Shown here: positions 22,746 to 37,700 of the stretch, piece by piece
How the letters are laid out: each line of letters opens with the position of its first letter
Position numbering within the stretch: the stretch's first letter is position 1
Translations under genes and position numbers: made by a program
Notes under the pieces: generated by a model
Told to the model about the DNA's origin: nothing
The model's input: only the letters and a program-made list of their open reading frames with translations
The model's database searches: none
DNA from: Ulota crispa
Taxonomy: Eukaryota > Streptophyta > Bryopsida > Orthotrichales > Orthotrichaceae
DNA: 64,000 nt
Assembly (NCBI GenBank): GCA_963920765.1
Contig: OY987249.1
Coordinates: forward strand, 7,750,817 to 7,814,816
Direction of reading: 5' to 3'

Positions 22746-25700
22746 TCACCCTAACTTCAACATTTTGTTGGTTTGATTTCCATAAAAATGATTTGCACGT
22801 TGAACTATTATTTGCAACTCAAAATTTGCATTGAATCTACTCCCAGAATCTACTAATGCCACATAATTGTTTATTTGAAACCTAATGTGTTCATTTTTTT
22901 TTGATGCATCCTTGACAGGAATTGGATCTACACGATATCTAAGGCTCAATGAAGGCAAGAATGTGTACTTCCTATCCAGCTCTAGGTATCTGCCCTTTGG
23001 ATATTTCTAACTAGTCTGTTACCATAGCTAGTTTATTTTCTACTTCTTTGGAGAACGGACAAAAGTCAGCCATGAGAGGAATTTGGAGAATTAAAATATA
23101 CACCAATTTTTGATTATCTTATTAGATAAAATTTGGTGCATTTAATCTTTTTGTTGTACGTCATTTTCTTTTAAATATCAACTAGTGATTTGATCAATTT
23201 TATTGGCTGAATTTTTTTTTGATAGTGGTTTTTCTTAGAGATCATTTGCTGGAAAACAAATGTTTTGAAGTCGGTAGCTATGATTATTGTTTTAGTAAGG
23301 AATGTGTGTCATTAAATTGGTAGATGAAGGCATACTAGTTGGTTTTCTAAGGTGATGACGGTTTTGTTTGTAGGAGGAAGGGCATCGAGGCATTGGGTTA
23401 TAGAGAGAATGATGCAAAAACATATATGTTACACATTCTTTGGCACAAGAAGAGCACCAAATTCAAGAAATTGAATAATAAAAAGCAAAATTACTACTTT
23501 TGAAAAGAAAAGAAGTGGACCTAAAATCTTTTATACCCTAAAAGTAGACAATGTGAATGTAAAATTAGTTGCACCAAATTGTACTTGAATGGACACTTAT
23601 GGAGAATATCATTTTCTTACAATTGTTAAAAGCTTAATGTGTAAAACTCATTTCTTGAAATTGCTTCTAAATTACAAAAGACATATTTTTGAAAGTGATG
23701 TCCTTTTAGTCTTCATTACATAGAATAGTAGTAGAAAGACATATTTTAGATTTATGTTGCTCAAATGGAATTTGATAAGAGAAATTTTCTTTGTAAAATT
23801 TGATAGATGATTTTTTTAATATTAAAAGACAAAGAGGTAGTGCTCAATCCAAAACCATGCAATGCACTTTCTTATATGTTAACCTTGTTCATCTTTATAG
23901 ATCACAAGTGCAAGCTTGAATTCTAGACATATGTAGATAGAGCACATATATACAAAAACATGAGTTTTCATCCATCCAAGTTTTGCTAGATTCTTGTGTT
24001 AGATTTCTTGTATATGTTTAGCATGGATCTTAAACATTTTAATGAAATAATTCCATGGCACAAAGAGTACAGATTTTACTTATTTATAAAAACAAAAAAA
24101 AATCAATTCAAACAAATTACACAAATTTGTTTAAACAATAATAACTAAAAAAATCTTTAAGAATCACCAAAATTAGATCCTCACATTATGAATACAAAAA
24201 CCAATTATTTGAAAGTCATTAGTCATTTCATGATCAACTTTACAAAGAATTTAAGATTATTTTAGATAAAATCTATTAACCCCTAAAGGACCGTTGTCCC
24301 TTTGGGGGACAAATGGGATTTTGGGCATGTACCTATGGCTAAACTATTTTGCGTGATTTTTTGAAATTTTTATGGAAGATGGGGAATTCCAAGACCTAAG
24401 TGAGCATCTACATTTTTCTTCATTTTGACATTTATTGAAGAAGTTAAAAATGAAACTCTAGAAAACGACGCTCGACGAGCAGCAAAAAAACATTTTTTAA
24501 ATTGCATTTTTTCTAAAAAAAATTATGAAATAGGTTCTTTAGACTTACATGTACGTAGGGAGCTTTGCATCATTCAATTTTGATAAATGAGATGAAAGTT
24601 ATAAGAAATTTTAGTTTGCAGGTAGGTACAGTTTCTCTCAAAAGCATACCTACCCGCAAACTAATTTTTTTTATAACTTTCATCTCATTTATCAAAATTG
24701 AATGATTCAAAACTCCCTACATACATATAAGTCTAAAGAACCTATTTCATAATTTTTTTAGAAAAAATGCAATTTAAAAAAAGTTTTTGTGCTACCCTCA
24801 GAGCGTTGTTTTCTAGAGTTTCATTTTTAACTTCTTCAATAAATGTCAAAATGAAAAAAAATGTAGATGCTCACATAGGTCTTGGGATTCCCCATTTTCC
24901 GTAAAAATTTCAAAAAATCACACAAAGTAGTTTAGTCATAGGTACATGCCCAAAATCCCATTTGTCCCCCAAAAGAACCAACGGTCCTTTAAAGGTTAAG
25001 ATAAAATGATGAGTGCAATGACGGATTCAATTCAACCATATGGATATGATTTGTGAATCATGATAAATCTTATTTTTAGATAATTTTATGAACATTCTTC
25101 CATCAGCATTATATTTTTGTAATTTTTAAGATTTTCCCCGTTGTCTTAAATGAGTTAAAAAGTCAAGGCTACTTTAAATTATCCAAACATATGAAGTGGT
25201 GATGGTAAAAATAAGGCTACTTTGTACTTCCAATCATTGATGTAAATCGCAATTTAAAAACATATTTTAATGACTACTTTTCAACAAAAAAAAAAAAGAT
25301 TGTTCTCCACATACAATAGCAATAATTGGATCTACAACGATTTCAATGAATTTTAGGAAAAAAGCCCAAAATTCCTCCTAATTTTGATTAAAATTTGAAC
25401 TTTAACTATCTTCACAAGATTTTTTGCGCATCAAGCTTACAAGTTATGTTCTACTTGCCGGTACTTTTAAAAATGAAGTTTTTCTTTTATGTTTCCTTTC
25501 TAAAATTGGTTTGGATTGACACTTTTGACATGAATAATGTAGATTTTTGAGATTAACAACATTCATTCTTTTGTAGCTACTTTAATTTTGTCAAATAAAT
25601 TTGGAAATTTGTATCAAATGAATGTTAGCCCCTAAATGCCCAAGGGGTAATGGCAAAACTTATATGCATTATAAAATGGTATTTATGTAACTTTGATGAA

Positions 25701-28700
25701 GTTTGCTTCAAAAGAGAAAATAAGGATCATGATGTTCAGTAATTATCCATATGATCAAATATTCAAAAAAAAAAATTAGATTTTCATTTAATGAATTTAG
25801 AAGCATTTACCATTTAATATTCACCAAAACTAAAAAAATTATTCATAGATTTTAAAATTTGGTATGATTGGTTAAAAACAGACATTCTATTGTAAACTTC
25901 AAAAATGTAGTCTTTTCAAAAGAGAGAACATCATTAGTTTCCCAAAATAGTAAATTTTATAGCACTAGCAAATATTGAAGTGTTTGTCTTTGAAAATTTC
26001 TTGAAGATGGAGTTTAACTTGGATTGACATAATTCAAGTTGGGTTGGAAAATAGACTTGATTTCTTATTTAGAGATATTTTAAATTTAAAATAAAATAAA
26101 ATAATCATCTCAGGCAACTCGTGAAATACGAGCAGCATCCAAGAAATGGTCATTTGAGCGCTTAGGAATTAAGTGCAAAACTTCCTTAACACAATTATAA
26201 ATTATAAGTTTTCACCCTAGTAGCAAACATAGTTGTACCTACTGAATTGATTTTCTATTGTAGTTTTTACTTTATTTTTCTGGTGAGCCTGGTGCCATAG
26301 CTGTAATCATATCTCCTTGTGGGTGAAATTTCAATGCATGTCTTTTTGAACTTTTCAAAAGATGTAAACCTTTGTGTGTTGGCATCAAATATTTCATGTA
26401 TGGTGTTGTTCTCTGAAAATTGTATTCATTGTCAAAGTTTCATTATACTCAAACTATGTCATGTCATTCGTAAGTTTCAATATTGCATATATGTATACAA
26501 TTTAAGAAAAACCCATTTTTAGTTCCAACAAGAAATCGTATCTTTAAAATTATTATTTGATGAGTTTATTCTAAATTTAAAAGACCTACCGAATGTTTGG
26601 TTTCAGTTGCAATTTCGTGCCTTGTAGTCTATCCCACCAATATTGAAACGTAAATATTAAAAATTTGATTTAATAGTGTATTTATTTATGTTGAGTTGTA
26701 GGTATTAAGCCAAATTTTCATGTGTTGTAAGTTTGGATTATCAAATCATAAATTCTTAATTAGTATGCTAAATTTTGATAGGTTTGAAATTAATATAGCA
26801 ACCACAATACATGAGTTCTTTTGGACTTTATTCATATTTATTTTAAAGTTGATTTCTTGAATACTATGGTGCTTTATACTCATTGAGAGCACTATTAATG
26901 AAATTTGTATTCAACTGTACAAAGTTATAAAATCTTACTGGATCTTTTAAATATCCATGTTCTAACAATACGCGAACAAAGCCTCGCCACCACAAACGCT
27001 TTGTCCTTTTTGTGCCCTTCATGAAATAAAAATTTAGAGATGTTATTATAAAATATATAATTGTTAATTTCTGGAACCTTGAGATTGTACTACAAAGTGT
27101 AACTTATGAAAGAAGAATATTTTTTAAACAAATGTGGTAACATTGGAAAGAATTTGGAGTCTCTCAAAGGTTGCTTCTTTTTGTCCTCTATTTGTTATAA
27201 GCCCTTTGTTTTTCAACTTCTTTATATTAACCATAATTTTTCAAACCTCTAAGAAAAACTCAATATACTATGGAAACTTTACGTATTTTCATTTTATGAG
27301 AACACAAGACATATTTCGTTGTACAAACTTTCTAGCAACGTACTACACTAAACAAGATTTAACTAGTTTTGAACTATTGATAAAACTTTAAACCAATAAT
27401 ATGAATTTGAACTATTGCAAAACATTGTGGCCTCTTTCAATGTTTAGGAAAATCCTTGAAAATTTTCTTAATATATTTAAGCATGTTCTTGGGAATTTTC
27501 CAAAATTTGTATGTATTTCCAAAACAAAATTTGTTGAATTACAATTTTTGGACTTCGGATACTCTAGAATTAGTTGGATACACCATTCTTGTAGATGCTA
27601 TAAACACTTAAACTCATTATTTGTTAATTTGGGAAAAAATACAATTTTGTAATTTTTGGGATTTATATTTTTAAGAGATTTTTGGTGATTTAGAGTGAGT
27701 TTTATAATGATTTCTTCAAGATCTTACATCATGATGAAATATGTTGCAGGAATTATCAAGAAACTAACTTTAAATCACCAAATATTCTCACAAATGCAAA
27801 ACTCAATATTCCAAAATTTGTTTTGAAATCTGTTTTCCCAAATTAACAAATATTGTATTTAATTGCTCTTGAGATCACTATTAAAAAATCTTTATAAATT
27901 ATAACCCAAATCACTAGAAGAAAGACTGTCCTAAACTATTGGTTCTCAACAATTGCAAATGTCCTAAACAACTGTAATTGATTTTTAGGGCATTTGTTGT
28001 CATAGTGAATTAGTTGTTTAGGATAGTTTTTTCTTGTAGTGAATTGTAACCATCTAGGTCTTGATTTAGCAAGGCAAGTGAATTTTAAAGTACTCACACT
28101 AGAAGAAACATTTGTCCTAAACAATTGGTTTACAATGAATGCAAATGTCTTAAACAACTATACAATGACTCAGTTGTAGTTATTTAGGACATTTACAATT
28201 GTTATGAATTAATTGTTTTACACACATTTTCTTCTTGTGCCAAGGCCTTGTCATGGCTCCAAATTATTTCCAATGAGCAAGATTCATACATTCTATCCAT
28301 GTTGTCACACCTATTATTAAATTGATTAACACTTTTCTACACACTTCCAATATCAAATTTCAAGTTTTTTCTTTAAAGTTTATTTTGGGATGAATAAAAG
28401 CAGTTTTAATAATAATTCACATCTTTTCTAGAAGTTTACGATATAAAATTTTGTGTATGTTGATTTTTACAAAATTTATCCTAATAAAATAAACATCTGT
28501 TTTGTCGAAAAAAAACTCAAACTAAACAAGCCAATTTTTGACATAAGTCAAGCTTGTACCTTTTTGAACAATAAATTATTTGTAGTAAACTTGTTATAAA
28601 TCCATATCACAAATATTTTTAAACACAATAGGAAGAATCTTAAAGCACTAGATGAACGTAAGAGAATTTTGTATCTACATAAGATGTACTTGAAATAAAC

Positions 28701-31700
28701 AAATTTAAATGCATTTTTAATTTCTTTGTTTAAAAGAAGGAGACTAACACAAAACCAAGAACATTTTTTGATCCATTATTAAATCTATTTGAAAAATAAT
28801 TGATGCAATTCCAACAAAATTCAAGTTTTATGTCCAATTTTAAAAATGAGTTCTTGAATTAGATAAAGATCATCTTGAAAAAAAATTGGATTCAAATAAT
28901 AAGGTAAGTTTATAACCTCATGACGAATGATCTTCACAACTTCTTTGAATTCTTTTCCACGACCTCTCTATAGCCATTATGCAAATTTGACATTTACATT
29001 AGTTCTATAGTGGGTAGAATAACCATTTAGAGTTCAAAATGGTGATAGTTTAAACTATCATTTGAATTCAAAATGTTGGGTTCATAAACACAACTCCAAT
29101 TTAAAGTTATAAGAATTTTTTGGATGAATAAATCAAGAATGCCAAAATATATTTACAATAATCTGCTGAATAAGCATAGCCCAAAATTTCATGTGTAACA
29201 ATATTTAATCACTTTGTCACAAGTTTTTTTTATTTTAATATTTTTACTTGCAATGTAGTTATTATTAATTTATATCAATTTCTAAGCATTAAAAAAAAAA
29301 GTATATAAGCCAATTGATTGAATGGTTTTTTATGACTCATTTGATCATTCTAATCTTGATTATGTGATTATGGTGTTTTTGTTTATTCATTTAGTTGCAT
29401 TTAAATGAACCTATTATACTATACTATAGGTGGTCAGCTTTTTTACTAAAGTGCAATATGTCAATTTAGTTTTGGCAATTGCAAAATGAATTAGGACTAA
29501 GCACCTTGACCAGAACTAACACATAATTTGAAACTTATTGAGACTTTAACTTTGTGTTGTTGTTCAACCTTATAGTTTTTAACTACCATTTGATTTTAAA
29601 ATTTGTCATTCATTGACATAAAATTGTTCACTCTAGGATTATGTATTTGAATGCAATTGTTCACTAACCAAAACATATTTAAATAGTATTGAGTATATTT
29701 TATCACAAATGAAAAAACTATAAATTACATGCAAAGCAACAATCATAGTACATTTGTATTTTTAAGTGCTTTCATCAGTAGTCTTGCTTCTTCCATCATA
29801 TCTTCTTGCTTGGGTGGTCCATTTATACATATGTCACATCTAAACGTTCAACAATTAATATTATAGAAGATAATTTTCATTCTCATCTTACTATACTAAT
29901 AAGTAATTTTATACTAAAACTTTAAAATAGATTACTTTGGTAGTATTTATGTATAAAAAAGATGGATAATTATATTTTAATTCCAACCGAATCTTTCCAA
30001 ATGTCGAATGTGTAGTTATCGTTTTTTCAAAAACATGAATTGGCAATTAAAATCTACAAGATTTAAAATCCTTCTTATAATGGTTGCATATAATTGAAGG
30101 GCCTTTGCAAAGCCTTCATCTTGGAGCCATCTATTTTTTTTATCTACCAACTCTAAAGGTATGTTAACCTCTGAACATTTGAGTGTGGTGCTACCACTAG
30201 TACAATATGAGTTGTTTTTTTTGTATTTGGAATAGTTTCACACCTTTACTACATTTGAGATCAATAAAGGAGTTGGAGAATAGATCAAAGTGGTTTTAGT
30301 GAGCTACTTGAGATCCCAAATTAAAACCTCTTATTGGTACTAAATGCCAATTATACAGCAGCGTATATATTATGCCCTATGACCATTTTAGGGTTAAAAA
30401 AAGGGAATTGCTAAAGTCACACCTGAAATTGCTAACCCACACCCCAAGGTGTGTTTTAGGCATGAAATTTAAGAATTTAATGTTAATATTTTTGATTTGG
30501 ATCAAAATATTTGTTTCACCTCTATCACTCTAAGGCTATATTCAAAAAAATTGGAGGTGTTTGAATGTGAAACTAAAAACATAGGATTTTGAATTTCTTA
30601 AAGCAAAAATATATCAAGAAAATATGAGAGAAAATAGCAATGGGACAATTAAAGTTTAACAACAAATTGTATTTGTTCTTTTTTCTTTGAAGGAGGTGTT
30701 AAATGCTGAGATTGAATGAATGATGGACCACTTGAATATAAAAAAATGACATTAAATTCTCAAATTACATGCTCATAGGGGTGTGGCTTGGGGAATGCTA
30801 TTTCATGATGAGAGGGGATTTGTGAGCCATGAGCCATAAGCTGGGATTTTTAGTCTAATTAATAAATTCCACCTATAAATGTGTACCTAGGGCCTTGTAG
30901 TTATGCATTTTAACCCCCTCATTGTCGGGGATGTTTTTGTCCCCAAAACCCATTTGTTTTTAGAATAGCCGTCAATGAGGGATTAAACTACCATCTCTTG
31001 CAAAACTTGTTTTTTTAGTTACAGTTCACAAAATCTCACAAAATCTTGAATCTCTGCTCATGGCTCACCATTCTACGCTCACCAAATAGCGTTGTCCATC
31101 TAACAAACAAATTAAAAGTAGAAATTTTGTATAGTGTGGTATTTCTTAATTGTTTTAAGGCAAACCTTATTCAAATTAATCAAAAATAACATCTTCTGAA
31201 AATAACCTTTGAACAAAAAAATACTAAGTAAAATCAGAATTGTAGATTTCCTATAAAGACAATTTGCTTCCTGAATTCCATATATTGTATTAAGTTAAAT
31301 GTCTTAAAGTTATATAACTAATGCTCTTTTTTACTACATCATTCAAATATACTAAAATTTGTATTAAATAATCATCTACTTTTGAATCATGAATAGTTTG
31401 TATGATAGTTTGTGAAACATTTGAAAAGTTTTTAGAAAACTTAGAATTAACGAACCTAGTTGGATTACACTTCAAAACACCACCGACAGAGGTGAAATTT
31501 TCCCAAATGAGTAAGCAAAAAAATCCATAAATATATATTATCACTATAGTGATTTCAGTTTGAAAAAAACAAGGCATAAGCCATAAACCACATGGATTCA
31601 ATTTCTTTTTTAAATACAACACTCATGTTGCAATGGAAAAATACGTACATATAAAACATGTGTATTGTATGTATGAATAAATGGTTATAGAGTGAGAGCC

Positions 31701-34700
31701 TACTATTTTTATTTTGAATATTTAATTAGGAAATTGATATGTGCACACTGGGGTTGATATTTGCACACCTCCTTGGGAGGTAAATTGTAGATTTCTACTA
31801 TCAAAAATCTGAATTTGAGAATTTTGAATTCAAATTTGGACTTAGAGATCATGGTTTATTCTAGAACCGTAAAAAAGTTTGCAATTGGACAACACCCAAT
31901 GAAAAACTTTATCTTTTTTTACAAACAAAAGTAAAAGTAACACTTTTTCCCCTAGCTAAGCTTTTTCACAAAGTGTTGTTTAATTGCAACTTCTTTTTAT
32001 GGTTCTAGAGTAAATCATGGTCTCTAAATCCAAATTTGAATTCAAAATTCTCAAATTCAGCTTTTTGATGGTAAAAATCTACAATTTACCTCCCAGGGAT
32101 GTGTGCAAATTTTAACCCCCGGTGTGCACATATCAATTCCCTTTAATTAAAATGGCCATCTACTTAAGACAATAAAACAGCCATTTGATATGAATCTAAA
32201 AACTCACAAATGGCATTTTTCTCGAATGTGTTCCCCAAAATATTCCATCAACATGTAAGTCCGACATAAGTTTGTTTTTATAGCATATCTGTCCATCTAA
32301 TAGAGAATATTTTAAAAATTATTTATACTTAGCTAAATGAAACTCGTTTATTATAACCATATACAAAATAGATTTGAAAGTAGTGAAAAACTATAAAAAA
32401 AATATCATTGGTTTTTATTTCAAACTGTTAATGATTGGTAAATCATTTTGTTTATCAAACTGAAACTACATATACACAATAAAATGTTTTCATGTTCTAT
32501 TGAATAAACTGAAATTGTACTCCTCAAGTTTTATCTTTTTTGAACTATCACAGAGCTAAATTATTCAATTTTCCAAATTTCCCAAAATTATGGTAAATAT
32601 AGGCATATCGATTAAGAACCTATTGGTAAGAAAATTACTGTAATTTGGACTCCAAGTTTTTATTTATAAGATCTATAATATGGAGATGATTAAAGAAATA
32701 CGTGCATGTAAACGATATATTTTGAACCTTAAAAAAATTGAACATGTGATATTCATATAAGCATGCAATCACCTTGAATTCTAAACAAACCATGTAACAT
32801 ACTCAAAAAAGTCTCTCCTTCATATACAATTTATGGCCTAGAGAGTGCCTAAAACCTTTGGGTCAAAGGTACTTGTGCCGTTGAAGGTAAGACAAGTTTT
32901 TTACTGGGGGAGTTTTTATATGATTCAATTAAAGAGGGGTTATTTCAAAATCTCAATTGTTGTGGATAGCATCGTAAATCACTTGTACAGCATATTTATG
33001 GAGAAATTTCATGGAGACCCCTGAGGTTTGCAAAGTTTTCATAGATACCCCTGCTTTTTCAGAAATATTACAATTATCCTTGGACCATAATTTTAAGAAT
33101 TTGTTTTGTTATGCATGTCCCTTCCTTCTCTCGTTGTGCACACACTACTTCTTTCTTGTTAAGCATACAAATAAAGGAAGAAGGGAAGTGGCATGCAAAA
33201 CAAAACAAAAGCTTAAAAATTACATGGTCCAAGGGTATTTGTGGTATTTCTGAAAAAGCAGGGGTATATATGAAAATGTTGCAAACTTCGAGGGTATCCA
33301 TGAAATTTTCCCTATAAGGTGAATAAATCAACCAAAAGAGGGTGAGAAAATTCCTTTAGAAATGCCACCAGATGAATTAATGAAGTCGGCATAGTAGAGG
33401 AATTTTTTTACTGTACCTATGACACCGAGAAAGCATGTGCCGAGCAATAATTGCTTCGTGGCTATCCCTAAAACTGGCCAACAAAGTGGGAAGTGTCGTC
33501 ATATCCACAAACAACTCTGTTACAATGCCAAACTTGAGATCAAAATGACAATTGTTCAACAAGGTGCAACGTTGCGGTACTAACAAAGAGCTGACAACCA
33601 GATGTATTTGCACGAAATATATTCAATCACTTACGACAGTGTGATAAACCCCCGTCTCTTCCAGCTCTTCCTGCTTCCTGATAATAATCCTCCAAACTCT
33701 GTTGCATGCAATCTCAATTATGGGACAGCTTTTGCATAAATGTGGATCTCATATTCCGCAAGCGTAACAAATAAACCAAGTTGAGTCATCATTCTAGAGC
33801 GCAAAATGCAAAGCGAACATGCCGATTTAAGAGACTTAAATCTTTTGCAATTACATGTAATCAAACTCATACAATTGAGATTAGGAGCAATTCCGCTTAA
33901 AAGACTCATTATCTTCAGAACATACAGTCATCAACTGAGTTCAAGTACACCTGCGGCCAGCCATAATGAATGACGTGAGAGATGTTGGGCTTGTGAATCC
34001 CCATCCCAAAAGCAATAGTGGCGATCACTACCTGCACAAAACAAAGTTCCTTTCGGAAGTGCTACTACTCTACTGTATGTCTTATCTGTAAGTTGCAAGA
34101 CTTTACAATAAATGAAGTAAGCGCAGCTCAATTTTCCAGTTCAATATGATAATTAGATGCATTATTTAATAATCACTGAATTCAAAAGTCCTTCTGTATG
34201 ACAGGAATATCAACCATGATTGAACTTCGGATACTCACCTGCAAACGATCCGCATGAAAGAGTTCATGGACTTCTCTAAGATGCGCCTTTGGCAACTGTC
34301 GTAGCCACGTACATAAAATGCAATGTGAAATAGTTTCATCAGAGGTAAAATCAAAGGCAGTGAGGAAATACAGATCTCAGATTCAGTTTAAAGTTTTATC
34401 GTACATTTATCTTCACATGAGGCTAAGTGCAGTATAAATCTGTTGAAGAAATGTAATAAACATCTCCGAATCATCCCGGTGGTGCCAACCTGCGAATGAT
34501 AAGCCATACTTTTTACGCCACGCCTTCGAAAATACGCAGCCAATTTATCAGTTTCGGTTCTCGTAGGCATGTAGATAATGCACGCTCCTCTGCGCCTCCC
34601 CAGCTTGTTTTTGATTCCATCATGTCGAATACCAGTAGAAAGTTTTCGACGTAGTCTCCTCAACTGATTACCACTATACCCTCTAGATTGCACTGCATAT

Positions 34701-37700
34701 GTCCACCAGCACAGACAAAGGAAAATACCTGTTAAAAATCACCTTCAAGGCTGCCCATATAATGAGAAGAAGGACGTTTATTGACGTGTAACACTAAAGT
34801 GTGCCAATACTTTCTGGAAACCGTGCACGGTGTGAAGTTCAGAATCTGTATGTGACCTGGAGTTCTATCTATGAAAATATGGTCAACTCATCCGTCAAAT
34901 TTTTGCTAAACCCTGTTACATTGCAAGCCAGTTCTTAACTGGTATAGTAACTTACCAGTAACCACATCAATGCATTTCAATTTCAACAGTATATTTACCA
35001 ACAAAATTTTACTTCATCATAAATTTGCTTTGGCTTGCAAATCGTCCCATTCGCACATAAAGTCACTCATTTCCCTAACATATAAGTCTAATTACAAGTC
35101 CTTACATGCCATGAAAATATTACAAGGCCCTTCTCAAGAAAGAAATAGGCCTTCCAGAAATTGCGGTTCCCGATTTCCAGGGGGAATGCAGAGGAGTTTT
35201 TTGGCAACAAGTCGAGGTCAATGTTGCATGAATGAGAAACTTCAAAGATTGTCTCATTATATAGCAATGTATGTGTTGTGATATTTGTATAACGGGTGGA
35301 CAAAGGCGAAGCAGTCACCATCATAGGGTATGTTCACATTTGGTCTTAACAGGGGTTTAGGGTTTAGGAACATTAGATGCATCTGGACACACCTTTAGAC
35401 TGCATTCATATTGTTAATATCCCTCTTAACACCAATTATGAACATTCCCTTATTAGACAATGCATTAAGATTAGAGGTGCTCACCTTCAAAATCGCCACC
35501 CATTCTCTCCTCCTCTGGGTTCATTGGGGTCTCGTGCGGGTCCTGAAGGTTACCATCTTCAATACCTCGCGTGACATATGTCTCATCGTCATCATCAGTT
35601 TCCTCAAACTCAGTCGGTATGTGCTCTGGATCTTCATCAAGATTTCCACCAGGCAAAGGAGCTACTTCTGGACATTTTGCTCTAGCGACGGCGGTTGCTC
35701 TTTCTATTTCATTCGCTTCGTCAGCTGGCCTCGAGTCCTCCAACTGATTAGGCCGAAGATCAGGAACTTTATTTGTGGATGGATACCTGTGGTTTGATTG
35801 CATATCATGGTCAAGTTTCGGGCGAGGTCGACCCCTACTTTGGCCCTCTCCTCTCCCCTTGTATTTTTTGATGACAGGCTCGAAGTCTTCTTTGTAAGAA
35901 TCAGGGTGCGACGTTCTACTGTGATGTACCTACATCGACAGAAGGCATATCAGATGACAGTACACCGTAGGATACATTCGTAAGTAATCATCATGTCTGA
36001 ACTCGATAAGAACCCTAATTGATGGCCGCTAAGACCGTTCTTGAGTGTAACAGTACGGTATGAAACACTTCCTCGACGCAATGTGATGCTTATAGAATAT
36101 CATTTCAAGAGAGGTTGATACTTTCATAACTGAAAGGCTCATATCCTCTTGAAAATGACAATCCGGTAGCCGTTTGAGAGGGTGTTTATACAGTGATACA
36201 AAGTAACAGGCCATAATTACAGCCAACATTAGGCGGAAGTTGAGTTAAAAGTAGGTAACAGGTACATCATGCGACACATTTTAGGGTAACATCACAAGAG
36301 TTTACCGAAAATAAAAGATTGGGCCTGTGGAAGGAAGTGACAATAATCTTGGGGCGAGACTCCTTTAGGTTCAAGCACTTCAGAATATCGTCACGCACTC
36401 GGCCTGTTGCAGTTGCTGTGAGGGCCATGATAGGAATGCGAACCTTCTTCCCTTTCCACATAATATCATTGAAACTACTTCGAAGTATTCCCAATCTCCT
36501 GCAAAGTAACAGGCCATGCTTGTCAATGCTGTCATGATTCACGTAAGGATCCACGAGGTATGAGCGTAATGTTCAAACTTAGCGATCTTTAATTAAGATG
36601 TAGACTAACCTTGATGCTCATTGTCTCGAATTCAGATTCTAAGCGAAAAGTAAGTGAACAACACGGACTTAATTAACATCTAGTATTACCCAAAAGAGTT
36701 CAAGAATCACTACCACAAAGCGTCAGAAGCTTGCAGAAACGCGATATTCGTTAATTTGGAAAAAACCTTGATTTTGGGACTAATGAATTCTCAGTTTTAA
36801 GAGTTTTTAGGTGATTTAGAGTGATTTTTTGATGATTTCTTCAAGACCTTACATCAATGCTGAATTATCTTGAAGGAATTACAAAAAAACTCACTTTGGA
36901 TCACCAAAATATTCACACAAATGCAAAATTTAGTATCTCAAAATCTATATTGGGAAAGTATTTTTTCCCAAATTAACGAATATCATGATGAGATACAATG
37001 CAGGGCAAATTATTTACCCATATTCAGGCCGAAAGTCGTGGCCCCACTTCGAAACACAATGAGCCTCGTCGACAGCAAACAATGCTATTCCTCTGCTGCG
37101 AGCTAAGCCCTGCAAACCATTCGCCAGCCTGCCATCATGAACACTGTGACCATCATAGAAGAACGCCATATTTGCAAAACATCGACGACAAAAAAATACG
37201 TGTGAACAGAATGTGTACAGAATCAGAGGAAATAAAATGTATAAGATAATCTGCAGTTACCGTGGGAGGGATTCTGGGCACATGTAGATAAGGCTATAAC
37301 TCCCGTACAAGGCCCTTCGTTCCACTCCATGGTCAGGCTGCGAAGATCCAAGAAAGCAAGCAGAAATTCCTGCAGCTGCTAATTGTAGGCATTGGTCGTG
37401 CATCAGACTGATCAATGGGGAGATGACCACCACCACTTTCCCGGAAATCAACGCTGGTAGTTGGTAGCACATGGATTTACCTACATCACGCTCAGCTCTT
37501 TTTATGACAGATCGTGGAAATTAGAAATTATGATACCTTGTCACACAACCCTACTTATATTTTTGGTGTCTATTAGTCTCCAAAGTAATTGGCAATGTGG
37601 TTGCTCTCAAAGCACAAGAAATATTAAGCGATCTACGCAGATTTTGTTTAATAGAAAATTTCATGGATATCCCTCAAGTTTGCGATATTTGCATAGATAC

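Noticed and set aside
26100-26160. Minus-strand phrase reading [10 protein letters not shown] as a RecQ exon
   Set aside because: It lies within a TTAA-type element, lacks good splice sites and meets a stop at once.
33074-33331. Overlapping frames inside 33002-33311
   Set aside because: They follow the inverted arms of a miniature element; the symmetry explains the open frames.
34923-35470. Extra RecQ exon in the intron between 35485 and 34692
   Set aside because: Phases of the flanking exons already agree and no family motif is missing there.
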